NCBI RefSeq assembly: GCF_007993045.1 | Contig: NZ_VOOR01000033.1 | Coordinates: 1 to 64,000, forward strand | Length of the DNA stretch: 64,000 nucleotides | Reading direction: 5' to 3' | Origin: Phaeodactylibacter luteus | GTDB taxonomy: Bacteria > Bacteroidota > Bacteroidia > Chitinophagales > Saprospiraceae | Part shown: piece by piece, positions 43,663 to 53,174 of the stretch | Layout: each line of letters starts with the position of its first letter | How positions within the stretch are numbered: the stretch's first letter is position 1 | Translations under genes and position numbers: made by a program | Notes under the pieces: generated by a model | Told to the model about the DNA's origin: nothing | Database searches by the model: none | The model's input: only the letters and a program-made list of their open reading frames with translations

Positions 43663-45507
43663 CTAAGGTGCCTTGTAAAGCCATTTTGTCAAAAAGCTGG
43701 AGAGCTGTCGGGTATTGTCTAGTTGGAGCGTTTCTGCAATCCGGGCTTTCGCTTTTTCCACAGCTCCTTGCGTCACGTAAAGGACCTCACCAATCTCCTG
43801 ATTGGTAAAGCCTAATGCAATCAGAACAAGATATTGAAACTGCCTTTGAGATATATTGGGGTAGGCACTTTGAAGTTGTGCGATAAAGCCTGGAAAGTTG
43901 TCATTAAATTCGAGTAAAAAGTTTTCCCATCGAGGAGTAGCATTAAAAGCCATTTCTACGCGCCGCTTGAGCATATCCGGATTGCGCCGGTACTTCTCGC
44001 ACGCTTCGAGCACCCTTGCCTTTAGCCGGTTGGCTTGGACCGACTGTGCCAGTAGCCGTTTTTTTTGTAGGCTTAGCTCTGCGCTTTTGGCTTGGTTTTG
44101 GTCTTCAAGTTGCTGCTGCCGGTCCTCGAGCATCTGTTTTCTCAGCTGCATCCTCTGCCGGAAGAAATAAAATAGCACAGAGAGCAATATCAGTATCACG
44201 GCAAGGCACGAAGTCAAAAAACGCATATAAGCTTGTTGCTTTTTCAGCCACCTTTGTTCTGCCTCTTTTTTCAGCAGCTGATCCTGGTATTCCTTAACAC
44301 GTTGACTAGTTGTCATGTCAGCAAGTATACGGAGGTTGCTGCGCCGGGTGAGGCTGTCGCGAATGGCTGCAGCCTGGGTAAAATCCTCCAGCGCCTGCCT
44401 AAATTCCCCTGCCAATTGATATACTTCACTGCGTACTTCGTACAATTCACTCCCCTCATCAGAGTAGCGTTCATTGCAGGCTATAGCATTGTTTAGCAGC
44501 TCCAAAGCCTTCTGATACTTATTTTCGGTATGGCTCAAAATGCGGCTTTTCCAAATTGCCCAACCCGGGTCGCAAGCTCGTTCTTCTAAAGTATACTGGG
44601 CTCCATATTTTTCCAATAAGGCGTTAAGCCGCTCCCATTCTTTGGCTTCATAGGCCAAAAAAAGGCTCTCGATCAGCGTAGGCCCCGGAGCAAGCCCTTT
44701 CTGTCCTACCCAAAAGAGTGCGGTGTCCAAATGACTTTGAGCAAGCTCTGTGCGCTCTATTGAACGGTAAACCTTGGCAATATTCAAATGAGCAAGGTAG
44801 CTCAAATAAGGGTACTCGTATTGGCGGGCTGTATCGATAAGCGAAGAAAATACTTCAATAGCAGCCTTGAGCTCCCCTTGATGCTTATTAACAATCCCTA
44901 CGTTCAGACGGGTGACAGTCCTGCTCCTACGGGCATAAGGAGTATTTACTTTTTCTCCATATTGCATCGCCTTTTGGAAATATTGTAACGCTGTTTCGTA
45001 AAACGCTGTCCTAGAGTATGCAATGCCAAGGTTAGCAAACATGGACAAGGCATTAGCAGGATGCTTTTCCTTGTCTAACACCCGCAGCGATCGCTGATAA
45101 TAATCGATGGCCGTTTCAAATTCTCCCTGCGAGAGATGTATGTTGGCCAACAGGCCAAGGTCTGCTGACAGATAAAAGGAGTCTGCCAGTAGTGAATCGC
45201 AGCGGAGTGCCAACTGAGCGTAGTGCATAGCCGTATCATATGCCCCGCTCCGCGTGGATCGGTTAGCAATATGGTTATAGTAGTACTGCGCCTCCAAAGA
45301 AAGAGGGGCAGGCTTCACAAACAATTGATGGTAGTAGCTCAGTAAGCAATCGACATCCTCTTCCCCCTTGGCATCCACCTCAACAATATGTGAAATCAAC
45401 CGGCCTGCTTCCCAACCTACGGGTATCTTTTTGATTGCTGCCTGGCAATTTGCGTGGGCGGAATATGGGGCTATGCAGATTAAAAAAAATGCAACAACAG
45501 TCCTCAT
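43663..45507 (-). CDS. TPR protein with membrane helix and LuxR-like HTH
   Basis: The 614-residue protein has a signal peptide, about six TPR units in the first ~390 residues (for example LANIHLSQGEFETAIDYYQRSLRVLD, LGIAYSRTAFYETALQYFQKAMQYG), one membrane helix (FLTSCLAVILILLSVLFYFF, ~425-445), a coiled coil, and a C-terminal LuxR-type HTH (ISQRQFQYLVLIALGFTNQEIGEVLYVTQGAVEKAKARIAETL). It appears to be a membrane-spanning sensor-regulator of a type common in Bacteroidota. No target is evident; it converges on the TPM operon with only 7 bp between them. Confidence 0.8.
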   Translation of the reverse strand: MRTVVAFFLICIAPYSAHANCQAAIKKIPVGWEAGRLISHIVEVDAKGEEDVDCLLSYYHQLFVKPAPLSLEAQYYYNHIANRSTRSGAYDTAMHYAQLALRCDSLLADSFYLSADLGLLANIHLSQGEFETAIDYYQRSLRVLDKEKHPANALSMFANLGIAYSRTAFYETALQYFQKAMQYGEKVNTPYARRSRTVTRLNVGIVNKHQGELKAAIEVFSSLIDTARQYEYPYLSYLAHLNIAKVYRSIERTELAQSHLDTALFWVGQKGLAPGPTLIESLFLAYEAKEWERLNALLEKYGAQYTLEERACDPGWAIWKSRILSHTENKYQKALELLNNAIACNERYSDEGSELYEVRSEVYQLAGEFRQALEDFTQAAAIRDSLTRRSNLRILADMTTSQRVKEYQDQLLKKEAEQRWLKKQQAYMRFLTSCLAVILILLSVLFYFFRQRMQLRKQMLEDRQQQLEDQNQAKSAELSLQKKRLLAQSVQANRLKARVLEACEKYRRNPDMLKRRVEMAFNATPRWENFLLEFNDNFPGFIAQLQSAYPNISQRQFQYLVLIALGFTNQEIGEVLYVTQGAVEKAKARIAETLQLDNTRQLSSFLTKWLYKAP

Positions 45508-45899
45508 CGGCTCGTCCGTTAATTTAAGCTCTTTACAAAAAGAACTGGGAACAGCATAAGATGTGTGTTGTACCGCTGTGCATATTTATCCTCAGCAATA
45601 TACCCTAAAACCCAGAAACAAGAAAACCTTTGCCCCCTATAAACACAACTCATTTATTATCAAATATTTACAACAAGCATTATGGTTTAATTCTCATCGG
45701 AAGATGCAGTAAAATAATAGTGATTTTAAAGTCAATCTCCATTTTGCACCTGCCCCTCAAGATTGGAGGTGATCGCCTTCAACTGAGCCTCACACCGTCT
45801 CTTATGATATGGGGGCGCTTCCCTTCAGAAAACTAAAACAGCTTATTGAACAGCAGCTGGCTGTTTGCACCTTACTAACTTTTTTGAACGCTTTTAGCT

Positions 45900-47201
45900 A
45901 TGATCTTTTTCATTCTTTGCTGTCTATCCGCTCTGTCCTCACCCGCCCAAGCCTCTACAGTAACCTATGACTTTGAAAGCCTGGCCTTGGGCAGCCTGAA
46001 TGGGCAAGACAACTGGCAGGTACTAGCCACTGGAGGGGCAAGCATCAACGGGGCTGTAGTTGCAGACGTCTCCTCTGAGGGGCTTTATACCGGCTCGCGC
46101 GTATTACAAGCGGATGCAGGCGGTGGTAGTCGACTCCTATACCTCAGCCGCATTAATGATGGCAACTGGAGCCTACCTTTTTTTTCTGAGGGGAGCGTCA
46201 TCACCATTGAATATGACCTCGAAATCAATTACTGGGACGCTTCCTTTACCTTAGGGTATGATGTTAATGATGACGGGCACATCCAAGACAGTGAGGTTAC
46301 TATAGGGCTGCTGTACAGGCGGTCTGATGGCAAAATGGCCATCAAAGGGCCAGGGCATTCAGATAGGGCTACCTATACCTTCGCTACTGATAACAACCAA
46401 AAGTGGTTACATGTATCACTGAGCATAGACCTGGGTGCCAATGATGGGGCGGGGGCGGTCTCCGTTACCATCCAAAACCTGACAGATAGCGGTACGGCCT
46501 TTTCCCCAGGCAGCCTGCAAGATGTCAACCTTGGTTTAGACACTAACGCGGCCGGTTCGGCCAACCCTACTTTAATCAATGGCATGCGGTACTTTCACGA
46601 TGCGGATGACCCATCTCGGCTCGACAACCTGTCCTTTACAACGGCAAGCGCCCCCTTGCCGGTCCTCTGGCACCATTTCACCCTGAGGGAAAACAACCAT
46701 CAAGCGCTGCTGTCCTGGTCCACTGCCCAAGAGCTTAACAACTGCCACTTCGTAATTGAACGCAGCCCAGAAGGGCGCTATTGGGAAGCCTTGGGGCAGG
46801 TTACAGGCAAAGGTACTACCCAGGAAATGCAGTACTACGAATGGACAGATCTGCCCGGGCCTGGGCGTTGGCACTACCGCCTGAAGCAAGTCGACTATGA
46901 TGGCCAATACACTTACAGTCAATCTTTAACCCTATTCATGCCTTATCCCAATGGAATACCTCTATTTAGGGTTGCCAACCCTGCCCAAAAACAATTGGAC
47001 CTGTTTTGCATCGATCCAACAGCGGAACCTTTGACAATAATGCTGGCCAACTCACAGGGGGGCATCGTACTAGAGGAACTATTCACCCCTGCCCACACGC
47101 TACACTTTGCACTCCCCAACCTTTCAAGCGGGTATTACTTCTTATCCATAAGCACCCTGAGCGGCAGGCTATACTACTCTGCACCTGTTTTCTTTTACTG
47201 A
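45900..47201 (+). CDS. Secreted protein with T9SS-like C-terminal domain
   Basis: The 433-residue exported protein (signal MIFFILCCLSALSSPAQA) has a PEP-CTERM-like laminin/lectin module in the first ~250 residues (TVTYDFESLALGSLNGQDNWQV ... TLINGMRYFHDADDPSRLDNLSF), an FnIII-like segment (LLSWSTAQELNNCHFVIERSPEGRYWEALGQVTG ... WHYRLKQVDYDGQYTYS), and a C-terminal beta domain (LPNLSSGYYFLSISTLSG) typical of type IX secretion cargo, though the usual YPNPA is degraded to VANPAQ. The function is not predicted. The 392 bp before it contains nothing I recognise. Confidence 0.65.
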   Translation: MIFFILCCLSALSSPAQASTVTYDFESLALGSLNGQDNWQVLATGGASINGAVVADVSSEGLYTGSRVLQADAGGGSRLLYLSRINDGNWSLPFFSEGSVITIEYDLEINYWDASFTLGYDVNDDGHIQDSEVTIGLLYRRSDGKMAIKGPGHSDRATYTFATDNNQKWLHVSLSIDLGANDGAGAVSVTIQNLTDSGTAFSPGSLQDVNLGLDTNAAGSANPTLINGMRYFHDADDPSRLDNLSFTTASAPLPVLWHHFTLRENNHQALLSWSTAQELNNCHFVIERSPEGRYWEALGQVTGKGTTQEMQYYEWTDLPGPGRWHYRLKQVDYDGQYTYSQSLTLFMPYPNGIPLFRVANPAQKQLDLFCIDPTAEPLTIMLANSQGGIVLEELFTPAHTLHFALPNLSSGYYFLSISTLSGRLYYSAPVFFY

Positions 47202-47211
47202 ACGGCTGCCC

Positions 47212-47720
47212 ATAACTCTCAGCCTGTTGCCAGAGCCGGATGTATGGCTCGTTTCCCGAGGCGACCGCATCTGCTGCTCCAGTGCCACGACCTGTACCTC
47301 GCTCACCGACCCCGGCATACTGCACGATACAGCCCACCGTAAGCCCCCCACTCCCACTTCAAAACAGCTCCCCGCCGGCTGTGGCATCTATACCGCCCAT
47401 AGGTTCAGCCACCCTGCGCCCAATATCTGATAACGCCCAGGCCATGTTCCGTTAAAATATTCCAGGCGGATATTTGGCGCATCCAGCGGCACCACCTCAC
47501 ATAGGGCACCGTGCCGCCAGACAGCATCATCTCCGTTTTTTACAATGACCCGCCAGTTCTCTGGGCACTATGCTTGTAGGCAACAACGCCGTCGTCCTCG
47601 TCATAGACCTGTCCGTTACTTTGGCATAGCGTAGAAGGCTTCCGCATAAACCGTGGGCGTGCGTTTGTCCATATCTGCTATAAGCAGGCTAGAGGGCTTG
47701 GTACTATTGCGAAAGCCGTA
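47212..47720 (-). pseudogene. Decayed hypothetical gene
   Basis: Across 47720-47388 on the minus strand, translatable segments in different frames read on from one another: STKPSSLLIADMDKRTPTVYAEAFYA, GQVYDEDDGVVAYKH, then NWRVIVKNGDDAVWRHGALCEVVPLDAPNIRLEYFNGTWPGRYQILGAG. The frame shifts at least twice, and no single frame spans the region. I take this as a gene broken by frameshifts; 47212-47387 may hold its 3' end. The parent family is not recognised. Confidence 0.45.
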
Positions 47721-47736
47721 TCGACAATGTCAAAAA

Positions 47737-47793
47737 GTGTCTCAAAAAGCGGAAAAAGATGAGATTCTCATTTGTTTTCGCTTTTTGAGACAC
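47737..47793. repeat. 57-bp near-perfect palindrome
   Basis: Arms of 28 bp start GTGTCTCAAAAAGCG and differ at only three positions around a single central base. It lies between the decayed gene and the 47878 membrane protein gene, has no T-run on either side, and might be a small element end or a cruciform-forming hairpin. Confidence 0.65.
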
Positions 47794-47877
47794 CTTCCTG
47801 GTGAAAGACCTTCCTCTGAGCCTACAAGGTTATTCGCCACCCAAAATTTGGTATTTTGCCCCTCCAATCCGCCAACT

Positions 47878-49485
47878 ATGAAAAACCTGCGCCCCGGAAC
47901 CCTGTACCTCATTGCCTTCGCCCTCGTGCAGGCCTTCTACCTGCCCACACGCACCGCCGGCTTTGTCACCGACTTCACCGGGCTCTTGGGGCGCTTTGAT
48001 GGGCAAGGCCCGGCAGGTATATGGGACTGCTTCGGCTTCCCCGCCCTACAACAAGTGCTCAATGCCATCCTTTACGGCATGTACAGTTTGTTCGGCACAG
48101 CCCACATTCCCTGGTACCTCCTCCAAACCAGCCTGCACGCCCTCAATGGCGTGCTGCTCTTCCTGCTCGCCCAACGGTGGCTGCTGCGCCTCGGCCACGC
48201 CCGCCCGCAAGCCATTGCCCCTCTTGCCAGCCTTTTGTTCCTCCTCTCCCCTTACGCCTCCGAGCCTGTTACCTGGCGGGTCGCCCAAAACTTCCTCCTC
48301 GTCACTGCCGCTGCCCTCGGCTCCGGCCTGCTCGCCCTGAAATGGGCTGAGCGCCCAAACCCCAAAACCTGGCTGGCCATAATGGCCTGTTTCCTCCCCG
48401 CCCTCTTCACCTTCGAACTGGCCCTCATCATACCTGCCCTCAATGCCGTCCTCCTGCTCAGCTTGCCCGGGCAACGGGCCGCACACGCCCTTAAAGTCAT
48501 CGCCCCTCAGCTCGCCCTCATCGTAGGCTACTTCTTCATCAACCGTGCCCTGCTCGGCAGCTGGGTCGGGCATTACGGGGCAGAAGTACACCTGAGGTTC
48601 CAGCCACTAGAAGTAGCCGCCAACTTCCTGCGCTACGCTGCCAAACATCTCCTTTTCGCGCGCTACTGGCCCCACACCTGGAAAGCCGCACTCTTCAATG
48701 GCCTCCTCAACCCCTGGGCAGTTTGGGGGCTCCTGGCACTGCTCTCCTCTGCCCTCCTGTATATTGCCGGTACCTACCGACAGCAAAAACCCGCCCTGAA
48801 ACTCTTCCTCCTGGCTGCCCTCTGCTACGGTGCCAGCCTTCTGCCCATATCCAACCTCTACTTCAACTTTACCCTCCTCGTCGAAAACGACCGCTACGGC
48901 TACCTACCCAGCGCATTCCTCAGCTTGGGCCTCATTAGCCTGCTCAGCTTGCTGGCCCGGCGCGCCGTGCTCATCGCAGCAGCGATCTGCCTCCTGCCTT
49001 CTGCCGCACTGCTATGGTCTACCAACCAAAAATGGCAGGTCGCCAACCAAATGTACCACGCCCTGCTGCAAGGGTTCAACTCCTACCATGCCGAAGAGGT
49101 CTACCTCCTCAACCTCCCCGACAACTACCAGGGCATAGGGCTGTTCCGCGACTACAGCGGCCAGGACCATGCCTTTGCAGACGCCCTGCGCTATATCCGG
49201 CAACAACCCTACACCGGCAAAATCCACGAAGTGGCACAGTACAACCTCACTCGCCTTACCGATGGGGCCACAGCAGCCAGAGACAGCAGTGGGCAAATCC
49301 GCGTTGAGTTCGAACAATGGGGGAATTGGTGGTGGCACCGGGGCATAGGTATGGGCAGTGGCTATCGATCAGAAGGGTACGAAGTCATCAGCCATGGGCA
49401 TCATTATTTTCTCCTTGGCGCACCTCCTGCCGATGGGAAAGCCTTCTTGGTGCAAAGCGGGCTAGGCTGGAAAGAGGTAGAATAA
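47878..49485 (+). CDS. Polytopic membrane protein (GT-C-like layout)
   Basis: The 535-residue protein has about 10-11 membrane helices in the first ~400 residues and a ~130-residue soluble C terminus. The layout (first loop with an acidic pair FVTDFTG, later VENDRYGYLPSAFLSLGL) is like GT-C-fold mannosyl/arabinosyl transferases or TMTC-type proteins, but no full motif is seen. The frame opens at 47653, but that part crosses the 57-bp palindrome and is not protein-like, so MKNLRPGTLYL at 47878 is the start. Repeat copy G follows its stop. Confidence 0.6.
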   Translation: MKNLRPGTLYLIAFALVQAFYLPTRTAGFVTDFTGLLGRFDGQGPAGIWDCFGFPALQQVLNAILYGMYSLFGTAHIPWYLLQTSLHALNGVLLFLLAQRWLLRLGHARPQAIAPLASLLFLLSPYASEPVTWRVAQNFLLVTAAALGSGLLALKWAERPNPKTWLAIMACFLPALFTFELALIIPALNAVLLLSLPGQRAAHALKVIAPQLALIVGYFFINRALLGSWVGHYGAEVHLRFQPLEVAANFLRYAAKHLLFARYWPHTWKAALFNGLLNPWAVWGLLALLSSALLYIAGTYRQQKPALKLFLLAALCYGASLLPISNLYFNFTLLVENDRYGYLPSAFLSLGLISLLSLLARRAVLIAAAICLLPSAALLWSTNQKWQVANQMYHALLQGFNSYHAEEVYLLNLPDNYQGIGLFRDYSGQDHAFADALRYIRQQPYTGKIHEVAQYNLTRLTDGATAARDSSGQIRVEFEQWGNWWWHRGIGMGSGYRSEGYEVISHGHHYFLLGAPPADGKAFLVQSGLGWKEVE

Positions 49486-49523
49486 TCGTAGGGGCGTGCC
49501 CCTGCGCCCTGAAAAAGCACTGT

Positions 49524-49598
49524 AGCAGGGGCGCTACGCTCCGGGGCTCGCTATCCGCTCGGCCCTGCCGGGCTTGCCACCCCTCCGCATCGCTCACG
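49524..49598 (-). repeat. Dispersed intergenic repeat, copy G (partial)
   Basis: Reverse copy: CGCTACGCTCCGGGGCTCGC, CCGCTCGGCCCTGCCGGGC, CACCCCTCCGCATCGCT. The tetraloop is again changed (GGCA in forward reading) with the stem kept. It lies at the broken 3' end of the GH15 pseudogene. Confidence 0.7.
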
Positions 49599-49599
49599 C

Positions 49600-50562
49600 A
49601 GCCAGGCGATTGCACCCCGCCGTCCATCATGTGGCCCAACTGCAATGCCGCACTGATCAGCGCCAAATGAATAAACGCCCGGGCCTCCTCACGGAAGCCT
49701 AACTGCAGGAAAGCATACATCGTAAACGCCGTATCCCTCACCCAGGCATAGCGGCAATCCCAATTGCGCTCCCCGCCTACCTCCTCCGGAAGGCCAAAGG
49801 TAGCAGCTGCAATAGTGGCCCCGTGCCGCTGCAAAGTCAACAACTTCAAGGTGATTGCAGAGCGGCGCCCCGTTTCCCTCCACCGCCCCCGGTAGGAAGT
49901 CTGATTGGTCCAGCCTTCCCAAAAGCGGATGGTCTTGTCCAAGACCAAGCCGCGGAATGCTGCCGGCGGGCGCCGGCTTGCCCTTTCCTGCTCCGCTCCG
50001 GGCACATAAGCTATGCAATCGCCCTATTTTATTTCCAAAACCGCTTCAACACCCTGCCCGTCTACTGCCTGTATGGGCACCTCTGCCAGCAGCCAAAGCC
50101 CATAGGCTTCCCCAGGCGGGCAAAGCCGGGCCTCGCGCTCGCTTTCCTGCTCCACTACCGGCCGGGGACGGGCATAATCAAAACGCGGCTCGCATGCCAT
50201 CCGGAATTTGAGGCCACCCCGGATGCAGCGCAAGGTCCGCACCAGTGCACAGCCCGCTTCGGTAGCAGGCACCGGCATATAGCCGGTCAGCTCTACCATG
50301 CCCGTCTCTGAGAGGAAGCGGGTGAGCAGCACAACCCTATCCGGCAGGTAGAACTGCTTAATGCGCACTTCGCCATCGAGCGGGCGGAGCTCAAAAAACC
50401 GGCTTTATCACGGTCTAACAGGCGGGCAAAAACAGTAGGGGAATCATAACGCGGGAAAGGCAGGTAGTCAACCGCTCCCGTTTTGGAGGCCAGAGCAGTA
50501 GTATGGAGGTTGCCGATGAGGCTATAATCGGCAATAGGCAGGAAAGCGTCCAATTCGGGCAT
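49600..50562 (-). pseudogene. Broken GH15 family (glucoamylase/trehalase-like) gene
   Basis: The start (MPELDAFLPIADYSLIGNLHTTALASKTGAVDYLPFPRYDSPTVFARLLD) is a typical GH15 N terminus. At an A6 run (50393-50398) the frame is lost; one more base would restore it into ELRPLDGEVRIKQFYLPDRVVLL. An in-frame TAG (50024-50026) then interrupts the same frame, which goes on to LPEEVGGERNWDCRYAWVRDTAFTMYAFLQLGFREEARAF, the family core. The remaining C-terminal half (about 300 residues) is missing and replaced by repeat copy G. Three independent lesions make this a clear pseudogene; the original enzyme would act on alpha-glucans or trehalose. Confidence 0.85.
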
Positions 50563-50604
50563 AGCTTTTTACATTGGAACGCTCCCCTTCCTAATTTGCT
50601 CACT

Positions 50605-51879
50605 TCACGAAACAGACTGTAAGCGGGATACTGCATTGAGCGCTTGCTCCAAGTCCCAAATCAAATCATTCACATGCTCTACGCCCACCGACAGCCGCAC
50701 CAGGTTATCGGTTATCCCAATTCTCAGGCGCTCCTCCTGCGGCACACCGATGTGGGTCATGCTCGCCGGGTGTTGTGCCAAGGACTCTGTACTGCCCAGG
50801 CTCACAGCCAGCTTGACCAGCTTCAGGGCGTTCAGGAAAGCGAAAGCCTCTTGCTCTCCCCCTCTTACCCTGAGCGAAAGCATAGCGCCAGGTGCGGCAC
50901 ACTGTGCCTTGTATATCCGGTACTGCAGCCCATCCTCAGGGGTGAGCAGCCCCAGATAGCTCACCTCCTCCACTGCAGGGTGCCCCGTTAGGAAGGTAGC
51001 CACCTCCTGAGCATTTCGGCACTGCTGCTCCATGCGGACTTTCAGCGTCTCCAAGCTGCGCATCAACAGCCATCCGGTCCAAGGGCCAGCCATATTGCCC
51101 AAGAAGGTGCGCAGCGCCTTGATAGGCTGCATAGCCTCCCGGCTGCCCAGGCAGGCCCCGGCTATCACATCGCTGTGCCCACCGATATATTTGGTAGCTG
51201 AGTACAGGACCAAATCCGCACCGTGCTTGAGCGGGTGCTGCCAGAGCGGCCCCATATAGGTGTTGTCTACACTGATTCGGACCCGGCGGCCGGGCTCCCC
51301 CAGCTGATCAGCCAGGCGCCGCATAGCCGCTATATCGACCAGCGCGTTGGTCGGGTTGGCAGGCGTCTCCAGGTGGACCATCGCTAGGTTATCCCCCCAG
51401 CCTTCCGTGCGCGCCCGCTCCAGGATATCCGCGGTGCTCTCCCCCGGGCGGAAAGCCTGAATCCGGATGCCAAAGCGGGTGAGCACCTCGGTGATAAAGT
51501 GTGCTGTGCCCCCATATACCGGGCTGCTATATAGGAGCACATCGCCCGGCTGAAGGTAAGCCAGCATAGCAGTAGAAATGGCAGACATGCCGCTTTCGAA
51601 GACGGCACACTCCTCTGCCCCATCCCAAAGGCAAAGGCGGTTTTCCAAAATTTCAAGGTCCGGGTTGTTCAGGCGGCTGTAAATCAGCCCGGGGGCTTCC
51701 CCTTCGTTGGGCTCCCGCAGGCCATAGGCCAGTTCGAAGTAAGCCTTGCCCTCTTCCGCACTGCGGAAAACGAAGGTAGAGGTTTGGAAAATAGGGCACT
51801 TGATCGCCCCTTCAGACCATTCCGGCTTGTAGCCATAAGACATCATCAGGCTTTCCGGCTTAAATGGAGGCTGCTGCAT
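50605..51879 (-). CDS. Methionine gamma-lyase / cystathionine gamma-synthase family enzyme
   Basis: The 424-residue PLP enzyme of the Cys/Met metabolism family has NNPDLEILENRLCLWDGAEECAVFESGMSAISTAMLAYLQPGDV (PLP phosphate-binding region), SVDNTYMGPLWQHPLKHGADLVLYSATKYIGGHSDVIAGA (PLP lysine in SATKYIGGH), and the C-terminal SLGSTESLAQHPASMTH with the substrate-carboxylate arginine further on. The start at 51879 (MQQPPFKPESLMMSYG) fits the family; the frame extends to 51951. It is divergent from an Lrp gene, a common methionine-degradation pairing, but gamma-synthase activity is not excluded. Confidence 0.83.
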   Translation of the reverse strand: MQQPPFKPESLMMSYGYKPEWSEGAIKCPIFQTSTFVFRSAEEGKAYFELAYGLREPNEGEAPGLIYSRLNNPDLEILENRLCLWDGAEECAVFESGMSAISTAMLAYLQPGDVLLYSSPVYGGTAHFITEVLTRFGIRIQAFRPGESTADILERARTEGWGDNLAMVHLETPANPTNALVDIAAMRRLADQLGEPGRRVRISVDNTYMGPLWQHPLKHGADLVLYSATKYIGGHSDVIAGACLGSREAMQPIKALRTFLGNMAGPWTGWLLMRSLETLKVRMEQQCRNAQEVATFLTGHPAVEEVSYLGLLTPEDGLQYRIYKAQCAAPGAMLSLRVRGGEQEAFAFLNALKLVKLAVSLGSTESLAQHPASMTHIGVPQEERLRIGITDNLVRLSVGVEHVNDLIWDLEQALNAVSRLQSVS

Positions 51880-52085
51880 AAGGTTGCTGTTTATTTGGAT
51901 TCTGAATGGTTGGGCAGGGGCTTGGCTATATGCCCACTCCCCTTCATACAAATTTACCCGAATCCAGAAATAAAACCCAGCTAGCTATTTAGACTAAGAA
52001 AACAACACTTTGCACTGCATTTGATAAAGAAAAAAGCATATTTTTAGCTCCTATAAACCCTGATTCCACAGAAAATTTTTCTCAA

Positions 52086-52550
52086 ATGAAAGCCCTAGAC
52101 GCAATAGACCGCCGTATTCTGACCATGCTTCAGGCCAACGGCAAGGCAACCAACAAAGAAATTGCCGGAGTCCTGGGCATGAGCATCACGCCTATCTACG
52201 AGCGGATCAAGAAAATGGAAGAGGCGGGCTATATCAAAGCCTATGCCGCTGTAGTAGACCGCGATTTGCTGGGGTTTAAGCTCGTTGCCTATTGCAACGT
52301 ACAGCTCAAGGAGCACTCCAAAGAATACCTGGAGCAATTTGAGAGTCAGATTGCCTCGCTTGAGGAGGTCTCAGAATGCTACCATATCGCCGGCATGTTC
52401 GACTATCTGCTCAAGGTGCACGTACAGGACGTAGAAGCCTACCGGGCTTTTCTTGCGGACAAGCTCGCCGCACTAGACAATATCGGCAACGTACAGAGCT
52501 CTTTCGTCATGAAGCCCGTCAAGTGGCAGCTGAGCCTGCCTGTAGAATAA
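52086..52550 (+). CDS. Lrp/AsnC family transcriptional regulator
   Basis: The 154-residue regulator has an N-terminal winged helix (AIDRRILTMLQANGKATNKEIAGVLGMSITPIYERIKKMEEAGYI) and a RAM (AsnC ligand-binding) domain (VVDRDLLGFKLVAYCNVQL ... CYHIAGMFDYLLKVHVQDVEAYRAFLADKLAALDNIGNVQSSFVM). It is divergent from the methionine gamma-lyase-like gene across 206 AT-rich bp and probably controls it, with a sulfur or branched amino acid as ligand. No clear binding site was seen. Confidence 0.88.
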   Translation: MKALDAIDRRILTMLQANGKATNKEIAGVLGMSITPIYERIKKMEEAGYIKAYAAVVDRDLLGFKLVAYCNVQLKEHSKEYLEQFESQIASLEEVSECYHIAGMFDYLLKVHVQDVEAYRAFLADKLAALDNIGNVQSSFVMKPVKWQLSLPVE

Positions 52551-52592
52551 AGCAGCTGCCCGAGCCTATTTACCACGTATCAAACCGACTGC

Positions 52593-53159
52593 ATGGATAC
52601 AAAGCAGCAAACTCAACTGCTCAGGACCTTCAGGACGGCCCACCGGCTTACCGGGGCGGCCCTGTTCGCCTTTTTTTTCCTCATCGCCGCTACCGGGCTG
52701 TTCCTGGGGTGGAAAAAACACAGCAACGGGCTTATCCTGCCCAACACTCAAAAAGGAACTGATACTGAGCTGGCCAATTGGCTGCCGATGCACGAGCTCA
52801 GCCGCCGAGCCTTGGCTGCTATGGACGCACACGAGCCACAACAGGCTCCGCATACCCTCGACAGGATTGACGTCCGCCCGGGAAAGGGTATCGTCAAAGT
52901 CAAATTTGAAGAAAACCACTACGGCGTGCAGGTAGACGGAGCGACCGGGGAGGTCCTGCAGATTGCCGTCAGGCATTCCGACTGGCTGGAAGCCTTGCAT
53001 GATGGCTCTATCATTGAAGGCCCCTTGGGCATAGGGGGCGGCTATTTCAAGCTTTTCTACACCACTGTCCTTGGCGGAGCGCTACTCCTGTTCACGATCA
53101 CCGGCTTTTGGCTCTGGTACGGCCCCAAGGTACTGCGCAAAGCTAAACGCAGGCGCTGA
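52593..53159 (+). CDS. PepSY-associated membrane protein
   Basis: The 188-residue protein has a first membrane helix (AHRLTGAALFAFFFLIAATGLFLGW), a periplasmic PepSY-like domain (LDRIDVRPGKGIVKVKFEENHYGVQVDGATGEVLQIAVRHSDWLEALHDG) and a second helix (KLFYTTVLGGALLLFTITGFWLWYGP) ending in a basic tail. PepSY-TM proteins are often linked to iron or siderophore reduction, but no such genes are nearby, so the role is open. The next gene starts 15 bp later. Confidence 0.75.
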   Translation: MDTKQQTQLLRTFRTAHRLTGAALFAFFFLIAATGLFLGWKKHSNGLILPNTQKGTDTELANWLPMHELSRRALAAMDAHEPQQAPHTLDRIDVRPGKGIVKVKFEENHYGVQVDGATGEVLQIAVRHSDWLEALHDGSIIEGPLGIGGGYFKLFYTTVLGGALLLFTITGFWLWYGPKVLRKAKRRR

Positions 53160-53174
53160 CCAAAAACTTAGGAG

